64,000 nucleotides of DNA from Brachionus plicatilis (GCA_010279815.1 QEOQ01000359.1:688751-752750); one strand, 5' to 3'. Positions 21,543 through 32,377 are shown, counted from the first letter of the stretch. The notes: generated by a model from the letters alone, not told the origin. Numbers and translations are program-made.

Positions 21543-22068
21543 ATGTTCGCAAAAAGTGGATTTTTAAAAGATTTTAGCAATATATCCAAATATTCGGCAG
21601 CTTTAATATTATTTTTAATCGTTGTTTCTATGTGCGAAAATGTAGGAGCCATGGATAATCAATATTCAGATCTTCCACCACCACCAGCCAAGCCAGAGAG
21701 ATTCACCAGTAAGCAGCAATTAAAGGAATACTTGGTTAAATTGCACGAATACTACGCCATTATCGGTCGACCACGCTTCGGTCGATCTCAAAACCTATTC
21801 AATGAAAATATTCAAAGCTCTGAGTTAGGCACAGATGCCAAAGAGAACTTGATCCCAGTTACTTTGGCTATCAACGTCATGGACTTTAATGGAGATGGAT
21901 TTCTCACCAAAAAAGAACTTCGCAATTTCGTTAAATTGGTTGAAGACTATTTGTAAGTGATAAATAAATGAATTTCTTAAATTTTAATACATAGAAAAAT
22001 GTACTCTGTGTGAAACAAATTCACAATTTTTTGTTGTTGTATCTCTTTTGTTTAGTCAACTTGAATAA
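21543..22068 (+). CDS. Neuropeptide F precursor 1 with C-terminal EF-hand
   Basis: Read through, 21543-21956 gives 137 residues: an N-terminal segment with hydrophobic core (AALILFLIVVSM, residues 19-30), then an NPF-type hormone ending GRPRF-G-RS at residues 75-82. The glycine at 80 provides the amide and Arg81 the cleavage site. The peptide has the family marks: a proline-rich start (DLPPPPAKPERF), an amphipathic helix (QQLKEYLVKLHEYY) and RPRF. The mature hormone, about 40 residues, should be secreted and act on an NPF/NPY-type GPCR. After the hormone, residues 114-125 (DFNGDGFLTKKE) form a textbook EF-hand loop, flanked by helix-like sequence. The stop codon overlaps a perfect donor (TT|GTAAGT). 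Splicing to the acceptor at 22055 would replace the final Leu with FQLE and give 140 residues (21543-21952 joined to 22056-22068). The EF-hand is retained either way. Confidence 0.88.
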
Positions 22069-23603
22069 TAAATCTAAAATAAATTTTTTAATAAAATATT
22101 CAAATTAAGTGTTTTTGAATTTTTTCTTTATTAAATTGTCAAGAGGCAAAAAAAGTTGTTTACGTATTTAATCAAAATGAAACAAAAATTAAAACATTTT
22201 GGAAGACTTCGGCAAATTTTAAATTTTAATTAAAATGTTCAAGAGAACGACATTCTTAATTTTTTTTCCAAGTAAAAATTGTGAAACCGTAAACTTTAAT
22301 TATGAAAGACATCAAATAATCTAGTCTAAGACAAATCATGAAAAGAATTTAAGATTTTAAGAAGCTTGTCAAATTAGGAATATCAAAATAAATTAATGTA
22401 TCTATATTTTATCTATAATACATTTCATTTAAATTCTGATTACATTTTATTAAATTATGATCAAGACTGAAACAATTATAAAAAACTGCCAGTCTAGCAA
22501 TGGGATGAGTTTAATTGGTATTTGGCAGGAAATTCAAAAATAAGAGAAAAATTAATCGACTCGGTTTCAAAAAATTAAATTTCCTCTTAAAACAAAAAAA
22601 ATCGAAATTATTTTTTTGTATACATTAGAAAATAATAAAAAGAATCTCGAAAAATCAGATTTCTAATAACCATTTTACATTTATTTATAAATTCAGGAGG
22701 TATTTGCCAAAATTTTAGTTATTAATCTTTATGTTTTCTCCTAATTAAAATTTAAATCAAAAAATTATTTTGTAAGAAGAAATTTCTAAAAAAAATCTTA
22801 CTCTAGTCTTATTAGAATTAGTTGAGTAGATTTTTGAATCTACTGATGAGCTAATCTATGATTTAGTAAAAGAAAATTATAAATAATTAATAGTCATGAA
22901 ATCCGAAGTAAAAAATCAATTTTGTGGGCTGAAAATTTTCAAGTACTTGTCAATATTTATTCAATAAATCAGTCAAATATATGAGATAAAAAAATATTAA
23001 ATTTTTTTGTTAGAAAAATTTTTATTTAATTACAAAAATTAATTTTGAAAATGTTTTTGAAAACTGGGTTTAATTTCGAGTTGCAATAATTAGAAAATGA
23101 GGTTTTCACACTTTTCAAACTCATTTTTTTTTGCAGTCGTTACTTGAGCTTCAGCTTTAAATTAATTACTAAATTTTTTGTATGAAAAAAAAAAAGAAGA
23201 ATTGATTAACCGAAATTAAAATATTTAGAAAGGATATGATACTGTCATGGCTACAATATCATCCCGTTATTTAGCTAAATGACTACTGTTCCAGATAAGA
23301 AATGTTTTAAAATTTCAACTCGAACAGTATAAATTAATTAAGCAAACAATTTCTACGGCAAATTTGGCTTGAGATTTTTGTTTTTATTTTGGAATCAAAA
23401 ATTTTCTTAGGTGAAATAAAAATTAGTAAAAAAAATAATTTTATGGTTCAATCACGCGATTGCGTTGTTACTTTATTTTAATGATTTTTTTCTGTTAGTA
23501 ATCTGAAAATTAAAGCTTTCGAAATTCTAGAATAATTCAAATCGATTAAGATATTTTTTTCAACTAGATATTAAATTATTTTTAAAGATAAACAGTACAA
23601 AGA
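22069..23603. other. Spacer between the two NPF genes
   Basis: Starts with AATAAA-like signals just past 22068 that could end the first NPF transcript. The rest is AT-rich with no coding stretch or clear repeat. The downstream NPF promoter must lie here, but no strong TATA element stands out. Confidence 0.35.
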
Positions 23604-23879
23604 ATGCATGTGAAAATTTTTCTCCCAATTTTGTTTGGTTTAATTCTTTGTCAACTAATAGCCGAAACAGTATCGTTCGGTATTAGAGACACGTCGGACG
23701 AAATGCCCGAGCGACCAGCTGTTTTTAAGAGCAAAAAAGAGCTGATTGATTACATTAAACGAGTAAACGAATATTATGGAAAGGTTGGACGACCAAGATT
23801 CGGAAAGCGCAACTATCCATTATTTGGAAGCAAATTTAATCAGCAGTATAGAGACTCAAACGAATGGAATTTTAATTAA
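23604..23879 (+). CDS. Neuropeptide F precursor 2
   Basis: A single-exon frame of 91 residues. Residues 1-24 are a signal peptide (MHVKIFLPILFGLILCQLIA core). The predicted hormone runs to GRPRF-GKR at residues 62-69: Gly for amidation, then a dibasic cleavage site. The helix segment (KKELIDYIKRVNEYYGK) aligns with that of the upstream gene (QQLKEYLVKLHEYYAI), and both end in GRPRFG. The proline-rich N-terminus is shorter. After KR comes NYPLFGSKFNQQ and 16 more residues without an EF-hand. It lies 1.5 kb downstream on the same strand, so the two genes look like a tandem duplication. The peptide should be secreted and amidated like its neighbour. Confidence 0.88.
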   Translation: MHVKIFLPILFGLILCQLIAETVSFGIRDTSDEMPERPAVFKSKKELIDYIKRVNEYYGKVGRPRFGKRNYPLFGSKFNQQYRDSNEWNFN

Positions 23880-24329
23880 CTTAAATAAAAATTATCTCGT
23901 ATGAATTGACCTAATGAACAAATTGTGAACCAGTTTATTCAAATGTTTAGGATTTTTACAAACTAAACTATCTTTTTTAATATAATTTATTTTTTTCTTA
24001 TATTAAATAAACTTTTAATCATTTAAAATTAATTACATTTTTTTTAAAAATTTTATATATATTCAAAATAACATAAATAGTCAAAAAATTTATGAATTGA
24101 TATAACACCAAATATTATTTTATCTAGTCAATCTCAATTTAATCTATTCACTATTCTTCTTAAAATATCAATTTTGAGTCAAAAATAACTTGATCTTGAA
24201 TAATGTAAAAATAGCCAATTGTCTTGATATAAAGGACAAGTGTGGGCTGAATAAAATATTTTATTCAAAACATTATTACAACATTCTATATGCCAAACGA
24301 GAGCTTAGTTTTTTTTTTTTTTTTTTTTT

Positions 24330-24395
24330 TTAAAAATAATTAGGGGGTGATCCCCAGGTTCGTCCTAATGGCTTACGCCTTCGTTTAAACCCAAT
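24330..24395 (-). repeat. SINE-like repeat B, copy 4
   Basis: On the minus strand: GGGTTTAAACGAAGGCGTAA, GCCATTAGGACGAACCTGGG and a tail that runs into an A-rich stretch. Same core as 17778. Confidence 0.55.
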
Positions 24396-25291
24396 TATTG
24401 CAAAAAAAATGGTAAAAATAAAATAGAGTTTTTAGTTCTTTAAAAATTGAAAGTAACTGAAATTGAAAAAAATTAAATAAATAAATAGTAAAAATAATTC
24501 AAAATATACAAAGAGCTTAGTTAAAAATGGAAAAAAATAGAGAATTGTCTTTTTATTAACAATCACCATTTATGAGTCCACAATCCATTCACAATTCAAG
24601 TCACCAGACTTAACTTGAATTTTTTTTTAAAAGATTTTTGACTTGACTTGAAAATTTATTTTTTTAAAAATAAGTCTTTTTCCGTTTAAAATGACATTTT
24701 TTTCTGACTTAAGGACAAGTCTGTATTTATCCCTGATTGTTTTAGAGTAAATTGAAATTTACATAAAGCACCAAAATTTAAGAAATTAGCAACATAGGCC
24801 TAAAATATTTATTCATATGACAAGATTTTTTTTCTCTTTAACATTTTTCTTTAAAACTTTAAGGTTAAAAAAGCCCAAAAAAGATCTGGTTTTATTATTA
24901 AAAAAATCAAACGTGGTAATATTCAAAATATCTCTTTTAATAAGATTTAGCCACTTGCTAGTTTTTCCGGCTATATATCTTAATATATGTAAATGCACTC
25001 TTTTATTTTTTGTTGAATTTTTATCCCAATAGAGTTCAATATGTTTAAATTGTTTCGTTTGTTTTTATTTTGATTTTTAAAAAAAGAAATTAAAGAATGA
25101 TCAGATCACTAATTTTGTACATGAACGATTTTTTAGTTATTTGAGCATAATCCATGTCTCAGTGGGACCTCATTTTTTCTCAAAAAAATCATAAATGCCA
25201 AGTAAAAAATACAAATCAGAAAATTAAAACAATTACCTTTATAAAATTATTTTAATTATCGTTTAATTATTTTATTATCATTGAAAAAATA

Positions 25292-25353
25292 ATTTAGGAA
25301 AAGTTTTTCCGGGGCAGTTCCGAATGGCAGAGCATTCTTTTCAGCCCACATGG
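25292..25353 (-). repeat. SINE-like repeat A, copy 4
   Basis: On the minus strand it reads ATGTGGGCTGAAAAGAATGC, TCTGCCATTCGGAACTGCCC, CGGAAAAACTTTTCCTAAAT. It differs from the 1311 copy at only about two positions, so these two are recent relatives. Confidence 0.65.
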
Positions 25354-26619
25354 TTTAATGATTTAATTGAATTGAGTTTTCTTTAAAAAAAATTTAAGTT
25401 TTTTTAATCCTAAAATATTCTTGCTTTTGCTAATTTTTTTATTAATTTTTTTATGATAATTTCTGCTTTTCATTTTCACAACTTATTTTAATTGAAATTT
25501 TATAAAAAAAAATTTTTTTAATTATTTTTTAATCTCGAAAATTTAATATAAATTAAAACATTTTAAAAATTTAAATTTTTTCCTCAACGATATTTTTTAA
25601 ATATCTTTAAAAAAATTAATAAAATTTTAAAAATATGAATAAAAATTAGAATAAATTTATTTTATTCAATTAAATTTTGGAGTTTTTGTCTGTTTTTTGT
25701 CAAATTTTATTGAAAAATGTGGATCAACCGAGTTATAATGTGCCCTAATAATCAAAGTTTTTCAGTTTAAACCACTTCATCAAACTTTTTCTATCAAATT
25801 TTAACAAATTTTAAGAAATATTAATTTTCACGATAAATAAACAAAGATTGCAAATTAAAAAAAAAATAAAATCTTTAATGCACGAAATTAATGATTAGAT
25901 TCCATTGATTTATACTTTAATTTCTTTTTCTAAAACATAATCGAACAAATAATTAAAAAATATTGAAGTCTATTTGGTTAAAAATTCAACAAAATCTGCA
26001 AAATAATTATTTCAAAACTTGTTCCCAAAAAAGTATCAAAGATATTTCAATTTTTAAAAAGGATAACTGGAAAAACTAGCAAGTGATTATTGAAAGAGAT
26101 ATTTGAATTTCATTTATAGATTTATTTGAATATTATTGCTTGATTTGCAAATATTCTTATTATTCAAATATATTGGTCACAAGATTCAAAAGGCTAAAAA
26201 TTACCAAAATAAATATTTTTTTATGAGTTTTATTTAATGAATTTAGCCTTTGATCTAATGCAAAAATTTTTGGCAACTTGAAGTTTATGATCATGATTAA
26301 ATGATCAAAACTTAATTAAACAAAATCCTAATAAAAATGATGAAATTAGCTTTTTTAAATTTGCTTTTAATTAAACATAAAATGTTTATTATTTTTTTTT
26401 AAAAATAAATTTTTTTTCTAATTCATTTTAATTGATTCTTCTAAAATATTTATTTGAAAACTTAAAAAATAAATTTAAAAAGACATTAAGGTATTAATAA
26501 AGTATCCATATTATGGCTTCAAGTGATATTTTAATATTTATTAGAATATATTACGGCGAAACATTTATTTTATTTTGATTTTAAATTCAAACTTTTTAAT
26601 TTTTTTTTATGTTTTTTCA

Positions 26620-26705
26620 AGCAAGAGGCTGAAAGGGAGGACTAAGTTCCATTCCAAACTGCCTGGGAGTCGCTCCCAAATTATATTTAAATAAATAAAT
26701 TACGG
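26620..26705 (+). repeat. SINE-like repeat A, diverged copy with (AAAT)n tail
   Basis: GAGGCTGAAAGGGAGGACTA, ATTCCAAACTGCCTGGGAGT, CGCTCCCAAATTATATTT followed by AAATAAATAAAT. The subfamily resembles the 17185 copy. Confidence 0.5.
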
Positions 26706-28704
26706 CGAAACAAAGTTATAAAAGCTTAACGTAATTTTACATTATTTTTACTGAGCTTACATAATAATACGTAGACATTAGTTGGCAAAAATATGAAATT
26801 TAAAATTACATAGGCTTTCGTAAAATACACAATACAGCAATAAATTGAGGTTTTTGGTTAAATAAAAAAAACAAATATTAAAAAATTTCAACATTCCTTA
26901 CCTTCTATTTCATTATTTTTCGTAAAATTACACATTATTTGGTAAAATTTTGTAATGAAAATAAAACTGCCCAAAGATAAATTCAAAATTATTTAAATAG
27001 ATTTAAAATAAAAAAAAAATCAAAAGAAAGACTTTTACACAATTATTTTTTTATTTATTTATTTTAATAAACGCCTTTAAGGCGATGTAAAAAAATTAAA
27101 AAATTATTTTAACATCCTGATTTGGATTTTCCTTGGTCAATTTTATTTTCACTACAAAATTTTACCAAATTATACTAAATAAAGTGTAATTTTACCTAAA
27201 ATAATGGTAAGGGATGATGAAATTTTTTTATTTTTTCATGATAAAATTAATCTAAAATTAAGAAAATTTCAATTTATTTATTTATTTATTTTTTTTTTTT
27301 TTTTAATCTCAATTTCTTTGTCGTAAGCATTTTTGAACGATGTAACTAAGAGTTATGTATTTTAATGTAAGCTTACGTAATTTTTCGTAAAGTTACTTTT
27401 ATAAAAGCACGGTAGTAATATTTAAAAAAAAAATTTTAATTTTTTAATTACTTGTGTAAAATAAGTGAAGGTTTCATATGTAATAACGGGGATCAGTGTT
27501 TTTGTAGGCCTCTTTATTTTTCATTAACTTTAGACACTCTCATTTAAAATTACTTAAATCGACTAATTTTTGTTTCAAATTAGAAAAAAAAATCACCTTA
27601 CAGCGAACAATTTTAGATATAAGGTTATTCATTTAAATTTCAAGAGTAAGTAATAATATTGGCTTTATTGTTAAAAATTATGTGATAAAAAGAAAAACCA
27701 CTTTTATTTTCTGACCAGGCTCTAAATTTTCGCATAGATCTTTTGCAATTGCTGGTGTACTGTTGAATTACTGATCAATAGTGATGTTTCAGTAAAGTTT
27801 CGAATTCAACCCTTTCACTATAAGTGATAATTTTCTTTAACATAATTCTTCATACATGGTATCATGATTCCTGGTGATCCAATTACTTCTTTATTTTCAA
27901 ATGATTCACATAATTTTCTGCGTCGAATTTTGAAATATTAAATTTTTTTAAATTTATTTATTTATTTGTTTTTCTGTACCGAGCTTGAGCTCCCCCAGAA
28001 ATTTGAATGCTTTAATTATTATATAGAGTAGGTTTTTCTTTTAATTTGATTCTTGTTAATCATTTGAAAACAGGCTCTAATCGAGTCACTCACACCATTT
28101 TAATTAATTTCTTTCTGACACATGCATTTAATTGTTCAATTTCAGACTGTCATTGGAGCTAGTGTTAAAAATCGAATTTTATTAAGTATTTTAATATTTT
28201 TGATAAAAATTAAAAAATATCTGAAAATAAAATTCAAAAATTTAAGCAAATATTTAATTTTTTCTTTATTTAAATTTCTAAATTAGATTTACAAAAAGAT
28301 CCAAGTTTAAAATTTGAAATTTTTTAAATTTGAATTAAAGCTACCTAATAAATTCAAACGAGTAAAGGTAAATTTCTTTGGTATTTGTACAATATTTTTG
28401 GATATTTTGTCTAAATGCTTAAATATTGTCCAAAAACATACTAAATTTCAACACTAATTAAGCACAATATTTAGTATGTCGAGAAAATTTAGAACATAAC
28501 AAAAGAAATAATCAAAAAATGTATGAAAATAGTGAAAATTTGAAATAAAAATGTATTATCATATAATGCAAACTATATCATCTAATATAATATTTTTTTA
28601 GCTTTCTTTTGATATATAAACTGTCCAAAAAAAAACTTCCAACCACTCCAAAAGTCTTTTTAAAAATACTTAGATAAAATTCATTCAGAAAAAACTTGTC
28701 TATA
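26706..28704. other. AT-rich intergenic DNA with TTACGTAA-rich patches
   Basis: No gene seen. ACGTAATTTTAC and CGTAAAATTAC patches occur at 26730-26950 and 27360-27420 in opposite orientation. They may be an old relative of the foldback at 28705. A TTTATTTATTTATTTG tail at 27955 with CCGAGCTTGAGCTCCCCC could be another short retroposon in minus orientation. Confidence 0.35.
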
Positions 28705-29127
28705 CAGTGCTGCTAAGATACGATGAATTCACAATATTTTACGTAAAATTACGTTAATTCACCAAATTAGACGATAAATTACGTGAAATGACAAATTCTA
28801 GAAAACGTCATTTGACGTAAAATTTCGACAATAACAATATTTTACGTAAATTTTGGTCAAAAAAAATTCGATTTTAAAAACTTTCAATGAAAAAAAATAA
28901 AAAATAAATTTTTTTTTTACGGAATTTTCGATTTTTTCCAAAAATTTTGGCAATTTTGGGTTTGACCAAATTTGACTAAAAATTACGTAAAAAACGTTAA
29001 TTTTCGAAATTTTACGTCAAATGACGTTTTCTAGAATTTGTCATTTCACGTAATTTATCGTCTAATTTGGTGAATTAACGTAATTTTACGTAAAATATTG
29101 TGAATTCATCGTATCATAGCAGCACTG
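28705..29127. mobile_element. Foldback MITE with TA target duplication (Tc1/mariner type)
   Basis: The ends are CAGTGCTGCTAAGATACGAT on the left and the same sequence (one base different) on the other strand at the right. The inverted repeats extend for about 125 bases with almost no mismatches. The element is flanked by TA on both sides (28703-28704, 29128-29129). TA duplication and CAGT ends are Tc1/mariner features. There is no coding capacity in 423 bp. A Tc1 transposase pseudogene lies only 200 bases downstream. Confidence 0.8.
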
Positions 29128-29333
29128 TAAAGCTTAGAACATTCATTTTTTACTAAAATTTTACCACACATTGACAAAAAAAATTCAAGAGATCATCTCT
29201 GGAATTTTTTTTGTCACTCAATGTTAGGAATATCTTTTTTTATTGTTTACATGCACTTTTTAAAACTCATTAATCAGGTCTTAAAATCGGTGATTATATT
29301 GAGTTATACCATTTCTTTGATTTTTCCATAAAA

Positions 29334-29624
29334 ATGTGTAAAAAAAAAGTTACTGAGGTGCAAAGGTGGCAAATAATTGGGCTGTTGAAGGATAAGACAA
29401 AGTATCAACAATAAATAGCTGATTTAGTAGGAGTTTCGAGAAAATGCGTGTTTACAACAAAGTGTAATTATGAGAAGATTTCGGTGACCAAAGAATTACC
29501 AAGGTCTGATAGACCTCGAAAGCTTACCATTCGAGATGAATCGTACATTTTTAGAAAGATCAGAATCAGTTCTAAAAAAAGCTATTATTATTATTGTTAA
29601 ATTAACCTCCATTGAAGGAGAAAG

Positions 29625-29699
<75 letters not shown>

Positions 29700-30462
29700 T
29701 AGACAACTAGCATCTGACTTTAGTTCTAAGTTTCCAAATGTTAGTGTTAATAAAGACACTGTTAGATAAATACTATTAAGAAAAAATATACAGTCATATA
29801 TTGCTATAAAGAAGCCTCTTTTGACTGCATTGAAAAGGCTCAAATGGTGCAAAGAACGAAATAGATGGACTACTAAAGACTGGTCAAAAGTTATTTTCAG
29901 CGATGAATTTAATTTTGAAGTATTAAACAGAAAATCAAGAGTGTTCATAAAGCATTTCGCAAAAAAAAAGTGTCAAACCCAAGTTTTGTTTACCAGAGTT
30001 ACAGAATGGCGGAGTTTCGGTTGGAATTTGGGGATGTATTAATCATAAGGGTCCTGGTTGTTGCTCTATTTATACAGGCAGAATCAATCAGTTTGTATAC
30101 ATGGACACCCTGGAAAATCAGTTGTTACCATCAGCCGAGATATTTTTTGACCAGAGTCAGCATTGACATTTTCAGCAGGATTGGGCTAGTTAACATACTG
30201 ATCATTCCGTTCGAGATTGATTTCAAGAAAAACAACTTGGTTCCCAAGATCACCTGATCTTAATCCAATAGATAATTTATGGTTATATATAGACCAAAAA
30301 ATGGTCAATACAAAGATTACATCAGTGGAGCATTTAAAAAGCGTTATTTTTGATGAATAGTTGAAAGTTCCAAGTGAAATAGTCAATAACATGATTGAAT
30401 CAATGCCAAAACGTATCGCTGAGTGTATTAAAGCTAAGGGCAGCCATTTTAAATGTTTATAA
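29334..30462 (+). pseudogene. Tc1/mariner transposase pseudogene
   Basis: The start region reads VTEVQRWQIIGLLKD and, past a stop, IADLVGVSRKCVFT, the N-terminal helix-turn-helix of Tc1-type transposases. Later come TALKRLKWCKERNRWT and DWSKVIFSDEFNF, the segment holding the second catalytic aspartate, then SVWGCINHKGPG in another frame. The end is SEIVNNMIESMPKRIAECIK, typical of Tc1 C-termini. The SPDLNPIENLW block is recognisable only as DLNPIDNLW in yet another frame. Several stops, frame changes and a 70-base poly(A) insertion (about 29626-29695) show the copy is inactive. An intact member would cut and paste at TA sites using a DDE nuclease. Confidence 0.85.
29626..29695 (+). repeat. 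Poly(A) expansion inside the Tc1 pseudogene
   Basis: About 70 bases of nearly pure A with a single T. It interrupts the transposase frame, so it arose after inactivation or is an assembly/replication slippage product. Confidence 0.8.
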
Positions 30463-31640
30463 AATATTTTGTTCCAAATTTTATAGACATTTTTTTTGAT
30501 AAAAAATAAACCTCTCTTTTTTTTGCGATTTTTTTCCTATCCTAGTTTTTGTACTTTTACAATAAAAAAAATTCTGAATTAAATTTTAACAAAAAAAATT
30601 ATTTTTGTTTTTTTATTTAGCCGCACGGCTTCCCTGAAACAAACCCTGCATAAAAAAATAAATATTCTAAATTTTCTAGACACACTGAATTGATAATTAA
30701 TCGTTGAACTTGCTTTGATTGCGTTCTTTATTTCCAATCATTTTGTCTGGACCTTTTGTGTAATCATCTACAAAAAGTTTCTTGACAAATGTAATTTATT
30801 TCACCTTAATTCATTTCACTACAGTGGCTCTTTTTGACAGAAAAGTCTCCGTTCCTGACAAAGTGCGTTGTTATTCCATTCAGTCCATAAAATTCAAAAT
30901 TGAATTTGATAAAAATTTTTGAATAAACTTGTCCTAAAATTTAATCAAAAATATTTAAGCTCTTAAAAAGCTCATTATCATTTTTAATTTCATTATTGTT
31001 TATTAAAATTTTTTGGTTAAAAATTATTAATAGAATAATATTATCTTAGAGTTTTCATGTTTTAATTTTATTTGTGAAATATGTTTCTCCAAAAATTCTT
31101 ATTAAATACCGTAAACCCTTGCGAAATCATACTTGGGATTAATCTTTATTCTTAGGTAATAATGCACGCATAAGAGACAATAGATCTCATATTAAAATGA
31201 GCCTCTAATGATGCATGCAAATAATTTTCAAAGCTTAAAAACTCTGTGTAAAAAAAAAAAAAAATCGAAACTTGGTCCAGCATCAAAAAGTGAAAATTAA
31301 AAGTTAGAGGCAAAAAAATTTATGATTTAGGGTACGGCGTTAAAAAACAAAAAAGACAAAAATTTAAATATTTAATAAAATAATCAAAAATAGCTTTTTA
31401 ATTAAAAAAAGATCTACTCTAAAAATTAGTGAGGGATTAAAATAAAAATTTTTTGTTTTTTGTTGCAGAATTTTTCAAAATCAGTATATCAGTATATTGG
31501 TGGTACAAGAGATGCATCAGTTGTTACAATTTACAGAATATGTTTTGGTCCTTTAGAACTTAAACTTTAGCATTTTTAATATTTTTTTTTGTTTTTTGTA
31601 CCTAAATTCACAACGCTAAAAGTTTGCACAAAAAAACTAA
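30463..31640. other. Intergenic, AT-rich, no gene seen
   Basis: Contains the 3' part of the Tc1 copy and unremarkable AT-rich DNA. I see no reading frame, RNA gene or clear repeat. Confidence 0.4.
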
Positions 31641-32260
31641 ATACAAAAATTTCTGTCAGAATATGGAAATGGATTTGGAAGAGAGATCCAGAAAAATTTA
31701 TCCTCTTACCCTAGAAAAGAAAGTATCACCTTTGGTGGACGTACAATCGAAATAGATGAGTTCATGTACGCTTTGGTTAAACCAGAGTTGTTTAAAAGTC
31801 CCAAGTTTTTTTTTTTTGTCAAAGTCCAAGTCCAGAATTTGTTTTTTAAATTTGCTAGATCAGGATTCATATCAAAAAATTTATATACTCTTGGGTTGTC
31901 TAATGCAATATATTTGCCATATATCAGAATTTTGTTCCAATTTTAGCATAAATTTCTTCTTCAGTATTCAAAATTTTAAAGACTGGACTTGGACTTTTGA
32001 ATGAAAATTTAAAAAAAAAAATTCTGACTTGAACTTGACTTGAGATTTGTGACTTTTAAACAACCCTGGGTTAAACTTTAGAAGGACAAGGAACTGCGCC
32101 GTGAAAGATTATGTGGAACTCGTGCAAGCAAAAATTTATAGATATTCGTGGTTATAAAAGAATTTATATTCAGACTTACATCGAAGAATTTCTCAAGAAA
32201 TGCAACAAAAATATTTCAAACGATAGAGTTCCAAGTTATAAATTTAAAATTGAAGCAATT
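31640..32260 (+). pseudogene. Broken transposase-like coding remnant split by a MITE
   Basis: Before the MITE, one frame reads ESITFGGRTIEIDEFMYALV. The GGxxIEIDE pattern resembles the first acidic site of ISXO2/IS1595-like DDE transposases found in animals. After the MITE the reading resumes as KDKELRRERLCGTRAS before a stop, and further on YIEEFLKKCNKNISN appears in another frame. Removing the MITE and one target duplication restores the frame across the junction for a few codons. The family call is weak; that it is a dead coding sequence is firmer. Confidence 0.35.
31783..32068. mobile_element. hAT-type MITE (CAGAGTTG family) with perfect 8-bp duplication
   Basis: It begins CAGAGTTGTTTAAAAGTCCC and ends GACTTTTAAACAACCCTG. 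The perfect duplication GGTTAAAC lies at 31775-31782 and 32069-32076. Internal motifs AAGTCCAAGTCCAGA and GACTTGAACTTGACTTG recur in every copy of the family. It inserted into a degenerate transposase-like frame. Confidence 0.8.
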
Positions 32261-32377
32261 TAACGCTTTTTATTAATTAGGGAATTTGTGATTTAAAAAT
32301 GCTCTTTCCGTTCATGATAATACATTTTTAAAAATAATTTAAGAGATTAAAGAAACAATTTTAGAAATAATTTAGAT

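Larger units (their letters stand above)
23880..26619. other. Repeat-containing intergenic DNA
   Basis: No gene seen. It holds a SINE-like repeat B (24330-24395, minus), a SINE-like repeat A (25292-25353, minus), and at 24595-24720 diverged GACTTGACTTG motifs of the CAGAGTTG MITE family. The overlapping open frames at 24813-25032 are AT-rich and not supported. Confidence 0.4.

Noticed and set aside
28705..29127. Repeated TTACGTAA words considered as a CRISPR-like or regulatory array
   Set aside because: They belong to the two inverted arms of one foldback with TA flanks. Spacing is irregular and the genome is an animal's.
29536..29769. Lysine-rich frame across the poly(A) run
   Set aside because: It is created by the poly(A) expansion inside a Tc1 pseudogene.
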